A stretch of DNA of 64,000 nucleotides from Serratia symbiotica (GTDB taxonomy: Bacteria > Pseudomonadota > Gammaproteobacteria > Enterobacterales > Enterobacteriaceae): NCBI GenBank assembly GCA_900380265.1, contig LR025083.1, positions 1,612,001-1,676,000 of the forward strand, given 5' to 3'. Both the position numbers and the translations under genes were made by a program. Below, in pieces: positions 35,991 through 47,499 of this stretch. The notes under the pieces are model-generated. The model worked only from the letters and a program-made list of their open reading frames with translations, did not search any database and was not told the origin of the DNA. The first letter of the stretch is position 1; each line of letters opens with the position of its first letter.

Positions 35991-38769
35991 GAACCTGGAA
36001 CGATGTTTCTCTTCTAGAGAGAGTTGCTTTTTACACACGGGCAGGAAAACTGTCTGCAAGTGCTTATACTTACTGAAGTCGTTTCTTAAAAAGAACATCA
36101 TCAATACTTTATAATTCAATGGTCTCTCTATCTCCACCTACGCCACAATAAAAACAGCTTGTCTATGGCTTCAATAATTAGAATGGCAGGAAGACACAAA
36201 AGATAAATCACGTCAGAGAAGTTGAAATTTAGGAGATCCCTCAACCTAAATACTGGGAGACCGTTAATGGTTTGACTGCGAGCAGGCCGTAATATGACTA
36301 ATGCGATAAACATCGCGGATAGATTAATAATAAATAATAATTTTTATAGGTTAGTCATATAACTCACTCATGATATAGTGACCTTAGAAAAAATAAAGAC
36401 CAACCTATTTGCACAGGACTTGTCTATCGATTCTCTCTCCACTCAAGACAGGGCTCCTAGCTTACAGAGGGATTAGATTATGCTTCGTCAATAATAGCGC
36501 CTTTACTGGCTTTATTAAAGATAGTGAGGGTATTGACTTCTGTAAAAAGCTTCGCAGAAAACCGTAAACTCTCCTTACATGACAAAACAACGGAAAGGCT
36601 GATAAGAGCCTTTCAATACTAACATGCTGCAGTCTATTCTCTATCAATAAGATACGGACTGTACTATTAGTAATACTAATACCTAGGTGAACGCTAAATA
36701 CAAATGTTAAGTAAACTCTCAACATCTCATGTGATCCCAAAAACTATAACCTAGGCGAGCAACATTTTCTGCTCCCCATTAAAAAAGGACAAACCACCAA
36801 CTTGGCTACAAGTTATGTCAAAAACTCCTGTGATAGCAAATTAGAAAGATCTCAAAAAAACTCCTTACGATCACCTACATCCTAGTTGAATTGGAGATAT
36901 CTACTTCACCATGTCGGTCTCCTAGCAGAGCTCTTTGTCATACCATTCCCAGGTCAAAAGGGCTTAGTATCAAGTTGTTTGCTATCGAAAAGAACATCAC
37001 AAATTTAAACAGATTCGTAAGCCTGCACCTCAACATCAAAATCATCGCAGCTCACGAAACCTTAACTTGAAATCCCAGGTTTACTAGAAGTAGTCTGCAT
37101 TAGTTAGATACAGCGGGGTGGGCAACAGTGTGATAAAATTAGCAACACTATTTTTGGCTACACCATCTTACCAGCAGGTTGATGCACTATCTGATCACAA
37201 GGGTTGGGTTTACTCAAATGAGAAAAGTTGTTTTTATAAGCTTTATCCGACTGTTGATCGCATAAGCTCAAAAGCCTAGCGTCAACTCAAGGCAGACATT
37301 TGCAATCAAATGTACTAAATATACTATTATATTATTTATCTAATAAATAATATACTTTATTATAACAACGAGGCCAACGTTTCCTCCTTACAATATCTGT
37401 GTTGCTGTATTGGAATCAATCGTACACGACTATTCTTAACTTGCGCGGTTCACGTAGCTATTCTACTAATGCGTTAAATAACACCAGCATCAACCTAAAA
37501 ACACCGAGCCGCTAGTTCAAAGTTAGCGGTATACCAATTCAGTAACCTTGGCCGCACACTACGCTAGATTCGAAAATCCACTACCATTAAGTCACTGACG
37601 TTCTTAATGCCTTGCCAACCAATAAAGAAGCGACCTAGAGCATGAATCCCCGTCTATACTAGGCTCTGTGCAAATACTATTGCATGAAATTTAATTACTT
37701 AGGAAATTAGTGAATACAGTAATAAAACATCTCATCACCCGACGCGACTTCTGTAGTAGAAGCACAGAATCCACGGGCCATTATCCTATTCGTCACAGAA
37801 CTTAAATCTTACTAACCATCTCCATGATTCGCGGCTTCTTTTATTTACGAACTTGGACTAAAAGACGTTCCGTAGGCGTGCTTATCTCAATCTTCTCATC
37901 ATCACAGAGCAATACTTTAGATGAGTATCCCCCTTGTGAGTACTAAAACCTATTCAATGTGTCTTGTCTCATTCAAGAAATGGGAAATCTAACTAAACAT
38001 TTAGCATAGTCTCAACGACAATGTTGTTAGAAACCCAAAAAACCGATGAAGATCTGCTTAAAATTGCATAGTTTCAGCAATTCAGTCTCCAGGAGAAAGT
38101 GTCTTTCATCCAAATATACCTAGTGCCGTTTCCAAACTGAACATGTCAAAATTGGCAATCAGCCAATCTCAAAAAAACCATCCTTTTAAGCAGCCTCTTA
38201 AGTCATGCGGTTATATCCACCGCCATAACAATAGCTAGACTTATACTAACTCCGAACAAAAGCAACGAAGAGGCGGGGTTAACCCCGTATAACGGAACCT
38301 AAAGTAAAAGCTGATAGGTCGTAATGTAGAAATACGTTGACTTTATAAGGAATGATAGGATCTATAGCAAAATCCAACAGACAAACTCAGAGGGAAAGAA
38401 TAAACAAGAAAATAGCTACATACAAGAACAAATTCGGCATACTCATTATCGACTTCTTACCGACAAGAAGGGTCAGCGATAAGGATGCGGTGTAGCAAGT
38501 CACGCTGATCTATACCATACGCCACCTCCTCCCGCATCCTTAAAAAGAAAGGGATCATACCTTCAATCACTTGCATCAATGATATATTGGAATGCCTATT
38601 GTTCTAAATAACGTACCTTACAAAGGCAGCAGAGCCGCGATTCCTCGTTGTGGAATCAATTTGAATCACGCTAGCGATGGAGGAATTAGAGACAAGGGCC
38701 ATCAATCTTAATGCGCTAACACACAGAAGACCTGAAATATGACAGATTGATATTATTCATAATAATAAA
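35991..38769. other. Unexplained gap between fossil cyaA and fossil cyaY
   Basis: In E. coli cyaA and cyaY are adjacent and convergent, but here 2.8 kb separates them and I recognise nothing in it. Minus frames at 36128-36313 (ends with a hydrophobic stretch then AIDKLFLLWRRWR) and 36462-36740 have some protein-like character but match nothing I know. An AT-rich inverted repeat lies around 37323-37365. It may hold a decayed insertion or lineage-specific genes. Confidence 0.5.
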
Positions 38770-39085
38770 CAGGTATGCTCAGGACACAGTGACGTCCTAG
38801 CCTACCTACTATCCGAATCTCTAAGCAAGCAAAAGAGCAGTCGTATGACTCTAGCCATACAGTCAGATTCTGCCTAAGGCCCAATACGCATTGAGCTTGC
38901 TCATCCAAGCATATCGGGGAAATACTCTTAACAGTTATTAATAATTTTAATCCCATTTTCAAAACTTAGCCTAATTACGCCACCATGGATGTCATGCACA
39001 ATATTTGCAGCGCTACCACATGATCAAACCGCTCTCCAATATTAAGAATCCATTGCTTAGGCCACTAATAAAACCTACTGTAATT
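38770..39085 (-). pseudogene. cyaY: Decayed cyaY (frataxin)
   Basis: CyaY is bacterial frataxin, an iron-binding regulator of IscS in Fe-S cluster assembly. On the minus strand the reading DIHGGVIRLSFENGIKIINN (about 38933-38992) matches the core [20 protein letters not shown]. It is followed by an in-frame stop and then a WMSKLNAYW-like piece resembling VWLATKQGGYH. Orientation and position, convergent with cyaA and before lptM-dapF, are as in E. coli. Limits are projected from a 106-residue protein. Confidence 0.83.
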
Positions 39086-39162
39086 CACATTTTATTCTTA
39101 TTAATTTTCATAATCTACCTAAGACTACAAGAGTCTTGAATGCATAAATAACAGGGATTACG

Positions 39163-39297
39163 ATGCAAATAAAAAAACAACTACACTATATGCTTCTGGC
39201 AGTGCTAGCTTTCAGCCTCTTAGGCTGTGGCTTGAAAGGGTCGCTATACTTCCCTCCTAACGATACTTTTAGCAAAAGACAAGCACTCTTCTACTAA
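39163..39297 (+). CDS. lptM: Small lipoprotein LptM (YifL), shortened
   Basis: LptM is an outer membrane lipoprotein that helps assemble the LptDE lipopolysaccharide translocon in E. coli. The 44-residue product has a signal peptide with basic start MQIKKQ, a hydrophobic core, and lipobox LLGC with Cys22. The diagnostic mature start CGLKGSLYFPP is almost identical to CGLKGPLYFPP of E. coli. E. coli LptM has 67 residues; here the frame stops after the conserved part, so the variable tail is shortened. The conserved region that contacts LptD is at the N-terminus of the mature protein, so function may remain. It sits 129 bases upstream of dapF on the same strand, the normal arrangement. Confidence 0.85.
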   Translation: MQIKKQLHYMLLAVLAFSLLGCGLKGSLYFPPNDTFSKRQALFY

Positions 39298-39426
39298 CTG
39301 GCGAGAAGAGTCAAAAATCAGCTAGAACTACCTGGCTCTAAGAAAATAGTTAGTCAGCTGACAATAAGGCCTTGTGCGCGCTTGCTGTGCGTCACCGCAA
39401 TACCATAATGAATAGCGGAGTATGAT

Positions 39427-40251
39427 ATGAAGTTCGCTAAAATGCACGGTCTTGGAAACGACTTTATGGTGGTCGATGGCATCACTCAGAATGTCTATTT
39501 CTCACCTAAGATAATCCGAAGGTTATCTGATCGGCACCTAGGTGTCGGGTTTGACCAATTACTGGTGGTAGAGCCTCCTTACGATCCTGAGTTCGATTTT
39601 CACTACCGCATCTTCAATTCTAACGGAAGTGAAGTATCTCAGTGCGGCAACGGAGCACGCTGTTTCGCGCGGTTTGTGCAACTTAAAGGGCTAACTAATA
39701 AATACACACTCCGTATTAGTACTCAGAGTGGGAGCATGATAATCAATATCACCAGCAACGACCAGGTTTGTGTCAATATGGGAGAACCCAATTTCGATCC
39801 GCAGGCAGTTCCATTCTGCGCTATTAAAGAAGAGAAAAACTACATTGTACAGGCTGCGGAACATACCCTACGATGCGGAATAGTATCGATGGGTAACCCG
39901 CATTGTATTGTACAGGTAGATGATGTCAACACTGCCAAAATAGCACTAATTGGGCCAGTTCTCGAAGGACATAAGCGATTTCCTGAACGAGCCAATATTG
40001 GGTTTATGCAAATTGTTAGCCGCGAACACATCAAGCTACGCACCTACGAACGTGGTAGTGGCCAAACACATGCTTGCGGTAGCGGTGCTTCTGCAGCAGT
40101 AGCAGTGGGTATCCAACAAGAATTACTGTCTAATGAAGTGCGCGTGGAATTACCACGGGGTAACCTGCATGTTCGCTGGAAAGGACCAGGTAACCCGTTA
40201 TTTATGACCGGTCCGGTAACCCATGTCTATGACGGATATATTCACTTATAA
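39427..40251 (+). CDS. dapF: Diaminopimelate epimerase
   Basis: DapF converts LL- to meso-diaminopimelate, needed for lysine and for peptidoglycan. The protein has 274 residues, the same as E. coli. Both catalytic cysteines are present: Cys73 in QCGNGARC and the second in [10 protein letters not shown] (about 217). The start [18 protein letters not shown] is typical, and a GGAG ribosome site lies 6 bases before the ATG. It follows lptM and precedes fossil yigA, xerC and yigB, then intact uvrD, as in E. coli. Together with alr it points to a retained peptidoglycan precursor route. Confidence 0.98.
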   Translation: MKFAKMHGLGNDFMVVDGITQNVYFSPKIIRRLSDRHLGVGFDQLLVVEPPYDPEFDFHYRIFNSNGSEVSQCGNGARCFARFVQLKGLTNKYTLRISTQSGSMIINITSNDQVCVNMGEPNFDPQAVPFCAIKEEKNYIVQAAEHTLRCGIVSMGNPHCIVQVDDVNTAKIALIGPVLEGHKRFPERANIGFMQIVSREHIKLRTYERGSGQTHACGSGASAAVAVGIQQELLSNEVRVELPRGNLHVRWKGPGNPLFMTGPVTHVYDGYIHL

Positions 40252-40925
40252 AATATAGAAGGGTAAAACATCATTAGCAGTATGTTTTAAACGAGTACCT
40301 CGTAGTAAAGTGTCTTCTTTAAAATTCGGATTTATTTATTAACAATTCTTATAGGGTTTAAAATACGTATTCTACATCTAGTGTTATGGCACTGCCTAAG
40401 TGGTGAAATGGCGCCTTCCTTCCCACCGTATCAGGTCAACCAACGAGCAGAAGAAAGCTCCTTGTTGATGGAATCACCTAAGACTAATAAAACCCTATTT
40501 ATCGGCTTATTACATCTACAAGCTAACTTTTCATTTCTGAATACTTGCACGATACACTAAATCTTTTTCAATGCTAGAGAGGCGATTTCGATCTAGCTAG
40601 TTCCAATATTCGGCAATTTCCGATCATTAGACATCGGCACACTATCTGATTCGCCTTATGTAAGGCTAACACGTTCAGAGTTTGTACCTGCTGTATTTGA
40701 CACCTGAACAATAATATACATCTCCTCGGGTTTTGAATATCCTGAATTACTCCTTCTATTACAGCAAGTTAAACAGGTTTGCTTCCTGGCATTGTCACTG
40801 CTCGTCTATGTTACGGAACTAGATATGCTGATCTTTAGCAGACGCAACACGCAACACTATCAGCCAGTTATAGCAACGCTGCTACTTGATCTATTCGTAC
40901 GCACGCTGCAAGGTTGCCAAACCAT
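40252..40925 (+). pseudogene. yigA: Decayed yigA (DUF484 protein)
   Basis: YigA is a GAF-like protein of unknown role encoded between dapF and xerC. Only the C-terminal part is clear: SLLVYVTELDMLIFSRRN followed by TQHYQPVIATLLL (about 40795-40890) matches SLLGEDGDLGVIMFSSRD followed by SQHYQ. The rest of the interval is frame-broken. A deletion appears to have joined this end closely to xerC, because XerC-like sequence follows almost at once. Confidence 0.75.
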
Positions 40926-41405
40926 TAGATCGAACACACATCACCTTAGTTGCGCGCAGCTCGGAACTACCAGTAAATTCCTTTCTTGGCTATTTAAAGA
41001 TGGACAGCAACTAAACTCACCAGCTCACCTCAGCTATGGGAATTAATGAAAGGATTGATTCTCTTAGCATACAAAACTGGCGTATGTAAATGGCGCCAGT
41101 GGACTCAACAAGCTGCTGGAAATATCAAAATCAATGAATAAATGCAAAGGAAGGCCCATCTTAGTATTCAATGCGCGGAATTAATCCGGCAAGTTGCCGA
41201 AAAGAAAGGCATTAACACTTATATGCACCACCGAATAAGCTGAACCACTGAAGTCAACCGTGTACATGGCATCTAATAGCTCAGTTTGTGCGGTTACGAA
41301 CCAGCTTAACTATCCCAAGCTGACCGCCACTAAATTCATACCATCTCAAGTACCAGGTTCTGGTAAGAGAATCGGGTGCCATGCATACATATGCCACAAA
41401 GGAGA
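40926..41405 (+). pseudogene. xerC: Decayed xerC (site-specific recombinase)
   Basis: XerC with XerD resolves chromosome dimers at dif. A segment IRSNTHHLSCAQL then KFLSWLFKDGQQL (about 40930-41010) matches VRSRRKGLGAASL then SFFDWLVSQNEL. Later, AELIRQVAEKKGIN near 41190 can be placed on RNVQKRFAEWGIKQGLN, followed by a degraded LRHSFATHML region with stops. About half the normal length (298 codons) is missing, including the first 80 residues. Synteny between yigA and yigB supports the call. Confidence 0.7.
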
Positions 41406-41409
41406 AATC

Positions 41410-42120
41410 CTGATACATTACCGTTTCGGCACCCTATAGTCTTGCTAAGCTTCGATCTTTATGATACAATCAATCGTAATTACACAGTCGCATTAGGGCA
41501 CTCAACAGTACTCTCAATAAACTTTATTATAAAGTTATCATCCTCACCGATTCGGCGTCTAGCCGAAATATTTCATCGCACGCACATTAGCTGTGCGTCA
41601 GCAAAATTAGGAGACAAACCGTGATCTCATGCATCGTCGACGCCTGCCTATCAGGACTGAGCTAAAGGAGGCAAGAGATGATAAAGCCGTTATCAGTGCC
41701 AATTCGAAATACAAAATTCACGCTGTGACGCTGTCGTATTAAGACGCTAGCAGAAACTCAGTCTTCTTAAAAGCGTTGTAAACACACTACAAACGGTAGT
41801 GCGTCACAATCGGAAGGACCGATCTGGATTTGTGGCTAGTGGGCGAGCACCGCTATTTATGTTTCGTTCAGGCTGGACATAGGCACATCAAACCTATTAG
41901 GAATGTTGTAGTCAGCTAGGCGATAACCCCTCAACTAAAAGTTCTTCTATGTTGGTAACAACATTCCACCAACATCGGTAGCACGTGCGTGAGCTTTAAA
42001 ATTTCTGGATGAATGAGCACCAAAGCTGCGTGATACACTATGCATACAGAAACTTACCGCCATATATTGAAATTTCGCAGTGGGCATCGCTACCAGCGTT
42101 GTTATATTCTCTAACAGAAT
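41410..42120 (+). pseudogene. yigB: Decayed yigB (HAD-family FMN phosphatase)
   Basis: YigB dephosphorylates a flavin pathway intermediate or FMN and is a HAD-family enzyme. The start survives as FRHPIVLLSFDLYDTINRN (41427 onward), matching [20 protein letters not shown], but the nucleophile motif DLDDT now reads DLYDT, destroying the second aspartate. The reading stays open to 41624 without further resemblance and then breaks. It lies directly before uvrD as in E. coli. Confidence 0.77.
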
Positions 42121-42184
42121 CTGTATTCATTCTTAGTGTGGCATTCCTTTGTCAAGGCTTCCCTTACTAATATTAATGGTGCCT

Positions 42185-44350
42185 ATGGACATCTCTAATC
42201 TCTTCGATAGCCTTAATAAAAAACAACACGAAGCCGTCGTGGCACCGCTTTGCAATCTATTGGTTCTAGCCGGTGCAGGTAGCGGTAAAACCAGGGTTCT
42301 GGTAAATCGCATCGCCTGGCTACTGTCCGTAAAGCACTGCTCACCGCACTCAATCATGGCGGTAACCTTCACTAACAAATCTGCGAAGGAAATGCGTAGC
42401 CGCATCGAAAAAGTGATCGGAATCAGCCAGGATGGTATGTGGATCGGCACTTTTCACGGACTGGCGCATCGTTTTCTTCGCGTACACCATATAGAAGCTA
42501 ATCTGGCGGAAAACTTCCAAATTCTTGACAGCGACGACCAGCTTCGTCTGCTCAAACGTATCGTCAGCGAATTAAATATAAATGATAAACTCTTGTCACC
42601 GCGACAGGCAATGTGGTATATTAATGGTAAAAAAGATGAAGGACTGCGACCTCGGGATATTGAAGCATATAGCAGTCCTGTGGAAATTACTGGATTGCGT
42701 ATCTACCAGGCTTACCAGGAAGCTTGCGATCGATCTGGTCTGGTGGACTTCGCTGAGTTGCTGCTACGTGCCTACGAGCTATGGATAAACAAGCCACATA
42801 TCCTCAACTATTATCGTGGGCTATTCAAGAATATACTGGTCGACGAGTTTCAAGACACCAACAGCATTCAATATGCCTGGATCCGACTGCTAGCGGGTAG
42901 CAATAATCACGTAATGGCCGTTGGCGACGATGATCAATCTATCTACGGCTGGCGAGGTGCACAGTTAGAAAATATCCAGCGATTTCTCAAAGACTTTCCG
43001 AGAGCAAAAACCCTCCGGTTAGAGCAGAACTACCGCTCAACTAGCAATATACTAGAGGCGGCTAACACTCTGATCGCCCATAATAGTAGGCGTATGTGTA
43101 AAACCCTGTGGACTAATGGAGGTCAGGGTGAACCCATTTCAATCTACTGTGCCTTCAACGAGCTTGACGAGGCGAGTTTCGTCGTCAAACGGATCAAAAC
43201 CTGGCATGATAATGGCGGAAAACTAAGTGATTGTGCGATCCTCTACCGCAACAACGCTCAGTCGCGGGTGCAGGAGGAGGCATTATTGCAGGCCGCTACA
43301 TCATACCGCATTTACGGTGGCCAGCGGTTCTTCGAACGCCAAGAAATCAAGAATACCCTAGCTTACCTTCGCCTGATATCTAACCGCAACGACGATGAAG
43401 CTTTTGAAAGGGCAGTGAATACCCCTGCACGTGGGATCGGCGAACATACCCTTGACGTACTACGCCAAGCAGCACGCGAGCGACAACGATCGCTGTGGTG
43501 GGCCATGCGTGAACTCATGAAAAAAAATATCTTTTCTCGCAGGGCAGCATTCGCGCTAAATCGCTTTACTGATCTGGTAGATTCATTAGCAAATGAAACA
43601 GCTAACATGTCGCTACATATCCAGACAAAGCAGGTGATCCACGCCTCTGGATTATTCGGCATGTATCAGCAGAGTACAGACGAAAAAGCTCAGGCACATA
43701 TCGCCAATCTGGAAGAATTAGTGATAGCGACGCGCCAATATAGCCATCGTGAAAGTGATCAGAATTTAATACCGCTAAAGTCATTTTTATCACATGTGGC
43801 TTTGGGGATAGGTGAAAGACAAGGCGATAATACCTGTCAGGACGCGGTGCAGCTAATGACCTTACACTCGGCTAAGGGGCTAGAATTCCCGTTTGTGTTT
43901 ATCATCGGTATGGAAGAAGGTATGTTTCCAACCCAGATGGCATTAGACGAAATCAGCCGATTAGAGGAAGAGCGTCGGTTGGCCTATGTGGGGATCACGC
44001 GTGCTATGAAAAAATTAACGCTTACCTACGCCACAACACGTCGTCTATACGGAAAGGAGGTCTATCACCGACCTTCACGCTTTGTCAGCGAATTGCCGGA
44101 ACACTGTGTGGAAGAGGTAGGGCTACGCGCAAGCATATCACGCGTAGTTAACGTTTCTCCTCTGGGTAACCTAATTAATCAGACCGATACAGGGTACAAG
44201 CTAGGCCAGCACATACGTCACCCTATATTTGGTAAAGGCACCATAATTAAACTAGAGGGTAACGGCGAACACATCCGAGTGAAGATCGACTTTCACCGAG
44301 AAGGAATTAAATGGCTTGTAGCCAGATACGCGCGGCTAGAAAAGGTGTAG
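42185..44350 (+). CDS. uvrD: DNA helicase II UvrD
   Basis: UvrD is the superfamily 1 3'-5' helicase of mismatch and nucleotide excision repair, and it also removes RecA filaments. I start it at the ATG at 42185 (MDISNLFDSLNKKQ), aligned with the E. coli start, rather than 12 codons upstream; this gives 721 residues against 720. Motifs seen in order: Walker A GAGSGKT (about 29-35), AVTFTNKSAKEM, GTFHG, Walker B DEFQDTN (about 220), GDDDQSIYGWRGA, QNYRS, LMTLHSAKGLEFP (about 570), and YVGITRAM. The C-terminal Tudor-like segment GYKLGQHIRHPIFGKGTI is intact. No clear LexA box precedes it, so SOS control may be lost. uvrA is dead here, so a replication or mismatch role is the likelier reason for retention. 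Confidence 0.98.
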   Translation: MDISNLFDSLNKKQHEAVVAPLCNLLVLAGAGSGKTRVLVNRIAWLLSVKHCSPHSIMAVTFTNKSAKEMRSRIEKVIGISQDGMWIGTFHGLAHRFLRVHHIEANLAENFQILDSDDQLRLLKRIVSELNINDKLLSPRQAMWYINGKKDEGLRPRDIEAYSSPVEITGLRIYQAYQEACDRSGLVDFAELLLRAYELWINKPHILNYYRGLFKNILVDEFQDTNSIQYAWIRLLAGSNNHVMAVGDDDQSIYGWRGAQLENIQRFLKDFPRAKTLRLEQNYRSTSNILEAANTLIAHNSRRMCKTLWTNGGQGEPISIYCAFNELDEASFVVKRIKTWHDNGGKLSDCAILYRNNAQSRVQEEALLQAATSYRIYGGQRFFERQEIKNTLAYLRLISNRNDDEAFERAVNTPARGIGEHTLDVLRQAARERQRSLWWAMRELMKKNIFSRRAAFALNRFTDLVDSLANETANMSLHIQTKQVIHASGLFGMYQQSTDEKAQAHIANLEELVIATRQYSHRESDQNLIPLKSFLSHVALGIGERQGDNTCQDAVQLMTLHSAKGLEFPFVFIIGMEEGMFPTQMALDEISRLEEERRLAYVGITRAMKKLTLTYATTRRLYGKEVYHRPSRFVSELPEHCVEEVGLRASISRVVNVSPLGNLINQTDTGYKLGQHIRHPIFGKGTIIKLEGNGEHIRVKIDFHREGIKWLVARYARLEKV

Positions 44351-44469
44351 TTGAAGAACACCGAAGGTAATTTTTAAGCGTACAACCAAACCCGAGCTCA
44401 AAGTCTCCTGACGCTAGCCACTACAGCGGGCAATACCGGGATATATTTTATAATTTGATATACCGACTA

Positions 44470-45045
44470 CACAAGCTGTGTGAATGTTATAAGCGCATCG
44501 CTGCTTCAATCATTTCCGCCCTACAATGGTATACATTGTCTACATCCATTCTTTAATAATAGCCTAGTTGAGAGGCTGTTCACTGCAAACGCTGCGGTAT
44601 CTGAGACGACTAAAACAGTGTATACTCTGTACCCAATCAATGTTAACATATCCAGTACTGTGGTGGTTCTCCAAGCAAGATATGCTCCGACACTACACTG
44701 AATTGTTCATCATTAGCACTATCAAGAGCTACATACCAGCGGAAATAAATCCTGGGTTATCAATAACCATACAACCGGGTTTATAATAGCCTGGCTCCAT
44801 AGGAGCCACTAGTCGCTGCACTCTTGTCGATTAACTCTTTCCGCAATTTACGGCACCTGTAACCACGTCCGACAAAAGCTTTTTTACCCATGTTGGTTAG
44901 TTCATGGGCTATTCTTTATCAATGAAATTTGCAAATCTTTTTATACTGTAGACTGGGTAATTTTAACACTCTTCCTACTCAGGCAAGAGATCTCCACGAC
45001 TCTTGTTTACATAAGCACTTATTTTAAAATCTTTTACTCTTGCGT
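44470..45045 (+). pseudogene. corA: Decayed corA (magnesium/cobalt transporter)
   Basis: CorA is the pentameric Mg2+ channel encoded after uvrD. The reading ISASLLQSFPPYNGIHCLHPFF (from about 44485, given here in gapped sense: ISASLLQSF, then NGIHCLHPFF) matches DIEASARFFE, then DGLHIHSFFF. RLFTANAAVSET matches RLFTLREREL. FLPMLVSSW near 44890 matches FLPPTLVASSYG before the GMN signature, which is lost. Large internal deletion and stops are present. Confidence rests on three short matches in order plus position. Confidence 0.68.
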
Positions 45046-47218
45046 GGTAATACAAGAAGCGCAATGACACACAGGATGGGTGCTTATGTGGTACGCGGTA
45101 CACCCTGAGCTGTCTGTGGAACGTTACCCCCCTGTACTAAAGCCGTAACAATTGGCTGTAAATAAGCCTAAACCCTACCCGCAAAGGGTAAGTTACATGT
45201 GGTTTTAATGCCTATAAAGAGTGCAGAAATGCAGATTTCACTTACTATTTTCTTAATCTTAGTGCCCTTATAGTTGATAAATCTATTGCATTTAATCAAC
45301 CACATAATGGAATCAACCTGAACTCAGTTAGTAAAACCACGTACTTATAGTGCTTTAAGTTATATCATTAGCTTTAAGCGTGCATTTTGTTGGGTTTACA
45401 TCCCTCATCTAAATAGTGAATTTTAAAAGATGACTAACCCTTTTAACACTAAAAGTGCTAATATTTATTTAGCGTTAGTTTTTAACTAACCATTTTAATT
45501 AGCATAATAGCTATTTATTAGGAAATAAGAAAGTGTATGCTTCCTCTTAATAACAGCCATAACTTGCCTTTGTAGGCGAATTTTGATACTGACACACAAA
45601 CAGCTCATTACTATTTATCAGGCTAAGACCCTTCTACTCAGCCTAATAAATATTAGGCCATCTTCCTGAAGTAAGAAGCCGCGGGAAGGTATTAACGAGC
45701 TTGGCACTTCAGAATCACGAATCAGCTAATTCTAAAAATAGGCTAGGAGTTTATTAATTTTATTTTCCTACAACTAACTTAATTGCCAGAATTTTCTACA
45801 TAGATGAAAGAGTCCACCATTAATTAGAATCACTCCGTAAATCACCTGCTATTTAAAATAGCACTAATTGCTATTAATGATTAGGATCATATCCTCACGC
45901 AACCAAGAATACCCTCTTGGTTTATTTTATTATAAAAATAAGTTTGATGTTATTAGGCACTATACCAATACCATTAATCATATCAATTTATCTATTGCTA
46001 GATTAGCAACCTGCGCCTTATCTGCCTAATAAGGTGTAGTTCATGGAGTTGGCAGGCACTACATTGCACAAACTTCCTAATCACTTCGTACCTCTATCAC
46101 GATAAGTGAATGTTTGTGTTGAAGATGATCTAAATTAAGAATGCACCTGGCACAGGCTTCATATCTTCGTCAGAGAAAACAGAACATGCAGAACCATATA
46201 TGGATTTTCCATGTTAGAAGTAAGGCTGATATTGCGCACCATCTCCTGAGTAAAGTAATGAAAGACTAGCTGTCAGCATAGATAAAAAAGTACCTAGGCC
46301 TCAATGTAAAGTAAGTCTAGCAGACGACCTAAGCACTTACCTTAGCCACATACTGAAACCCGAAAAAAATGAGCGACCTAGAATTTATGTGAGTTCTTGA
46401 CGATCTTATCCGGACGAAAGAAACTCCCGCGCTGTCAGAGATGACATTTTCATAGCTAACGCGGCATTATAAGGTTAAAATGCCCGAGTCCATTGGTAAA
46501 GTTGAGATTTACGTAGCATACTAAACCACCATGCCAATAATCTAGTTTTCCTATATAAGAGGAAAATGCTCTTTAGTGTCCTTTTTGCGGCAAAAGGCCG
46601 AAGCTAAATACTAGTACCTAAAAAGCGGTAAAAAGAATTTTTGCCTGTCTGGCGCAGTATCCCTAAAAACAGTGTTGTACTTAGGTTAACCTCAGGCCTT
46701 CCAAAAACACACATTAGACCCAATAAGGCTTTTAAATGCGTGTGACAAAGACGGCTGATTCCATTACCGGCGACCTATTGGATAGAGGCGCCTCATAACC
46801 AAGAGGTTGCCAATAAAAGTCTAGGTGAAGCTATAGATAAACGAGAGCAACTAATTAAGGAGAGAATGCGGCGGCCTTACGGAGAGCCTAAAATTATGAT
46901 CGACACGTTTAGCAGTTAGTTACAGCCGTTAATCATGGCGGTATGAAACATCGATAGAACCACCGATACTTCAAGCGTACTACACAACATCTGCACAATA
47001 AATGAATAAATTGTAATAACCTTTTAACGTGCCGTGAGAGACCTCAGTGTATCCTATCATAATAAGACATTACAGTGCGCACCGCCGCGTCATATTTTCC
47101 TGAAACTAAAGTGCACAACAGGCGACTCTATCTTGCACAAAACAACAGCCATAGGGAGTCAGCTGTTTAATAAGACTCGGCGAGCGTTCGCTAATTATTT
47201 TGTAGCGCAAAATATTAC
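45046..47218. other. Gene desert between corA remnant and tusA
   Basis: Nothing is assigned. By E. coli order, minus-strand yhhQ and dcrB would lie left of tusA, and rarD or pldA could follow corA, but I could not match any of them. A 45-codon plus frame at 46785-46919 (NQEVANKSLGEAI, later KIMIDTF) looks protein-like but has no start or family match. The plus frame at 47034-47222 runs into tusA without resemblance to any protein. Confidence 0.5.
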
Positions 47219-47482
47219 ATGACTAACTTATCTTCCCGACCAGATCAAACTCTGTCTCTACTGGGGCTGCGTTGCCCAGAACCGCTAATGATTGTGCGTA
47301 AAGCTGTGCGCCATATGGAGCATGGCGAAACGCTCCTGATTATCACCGATGATTCAGCTAGCACCCGCGACATTCCAAGCTTTTGCCATTTTATGGGTCA
47401 TTCGCTCTTAGCGAAGGCAAGCGATAAGCCACCTTACCGTTACCTACTGCGAAAAGGGATACCCGAAATATTAGAATTATAA
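47219..47482 (+). CDS. tusA: Sulfur carrier protein TusA
   Basis: TusA takes persulfide sulfur from IscS and passes it to TusBCD for 2-thiolation of tRNA wobble uridines; it also affects molybdenum cofactor and Fe-S metabolism. The 87-residue protein matches E. coli TusA (81) with the sulfur-carrying cysteine at position 19 in [10 protein letters not shown]. It also has [24 protein letters not shown] and the end PYRYLLRKG. The tail is about six residues longer than in E. coli. Convergent fossil zntA follows, as in E. coli. The partner genes are not in this window. Confidence 0.95.
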   Translation: MTNLSSRPDQTLSLLGLRCPEPLMIVRKAVRHMEHGETLLIITDDSASTRDIPSFCHFMGHSLLAKASDKPPYRYLLRKGIPEILEL

Positions 47483-47499
47483 GAAACATAGCTAGAGCC

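Noticed and set aside
42060-42184. LexA (SOS) box upstream of uvrD
   Set aside because: No CTG-N10-CAG with AT-rich centre is present; CTGTATTCATTCTTAG is too diverged.
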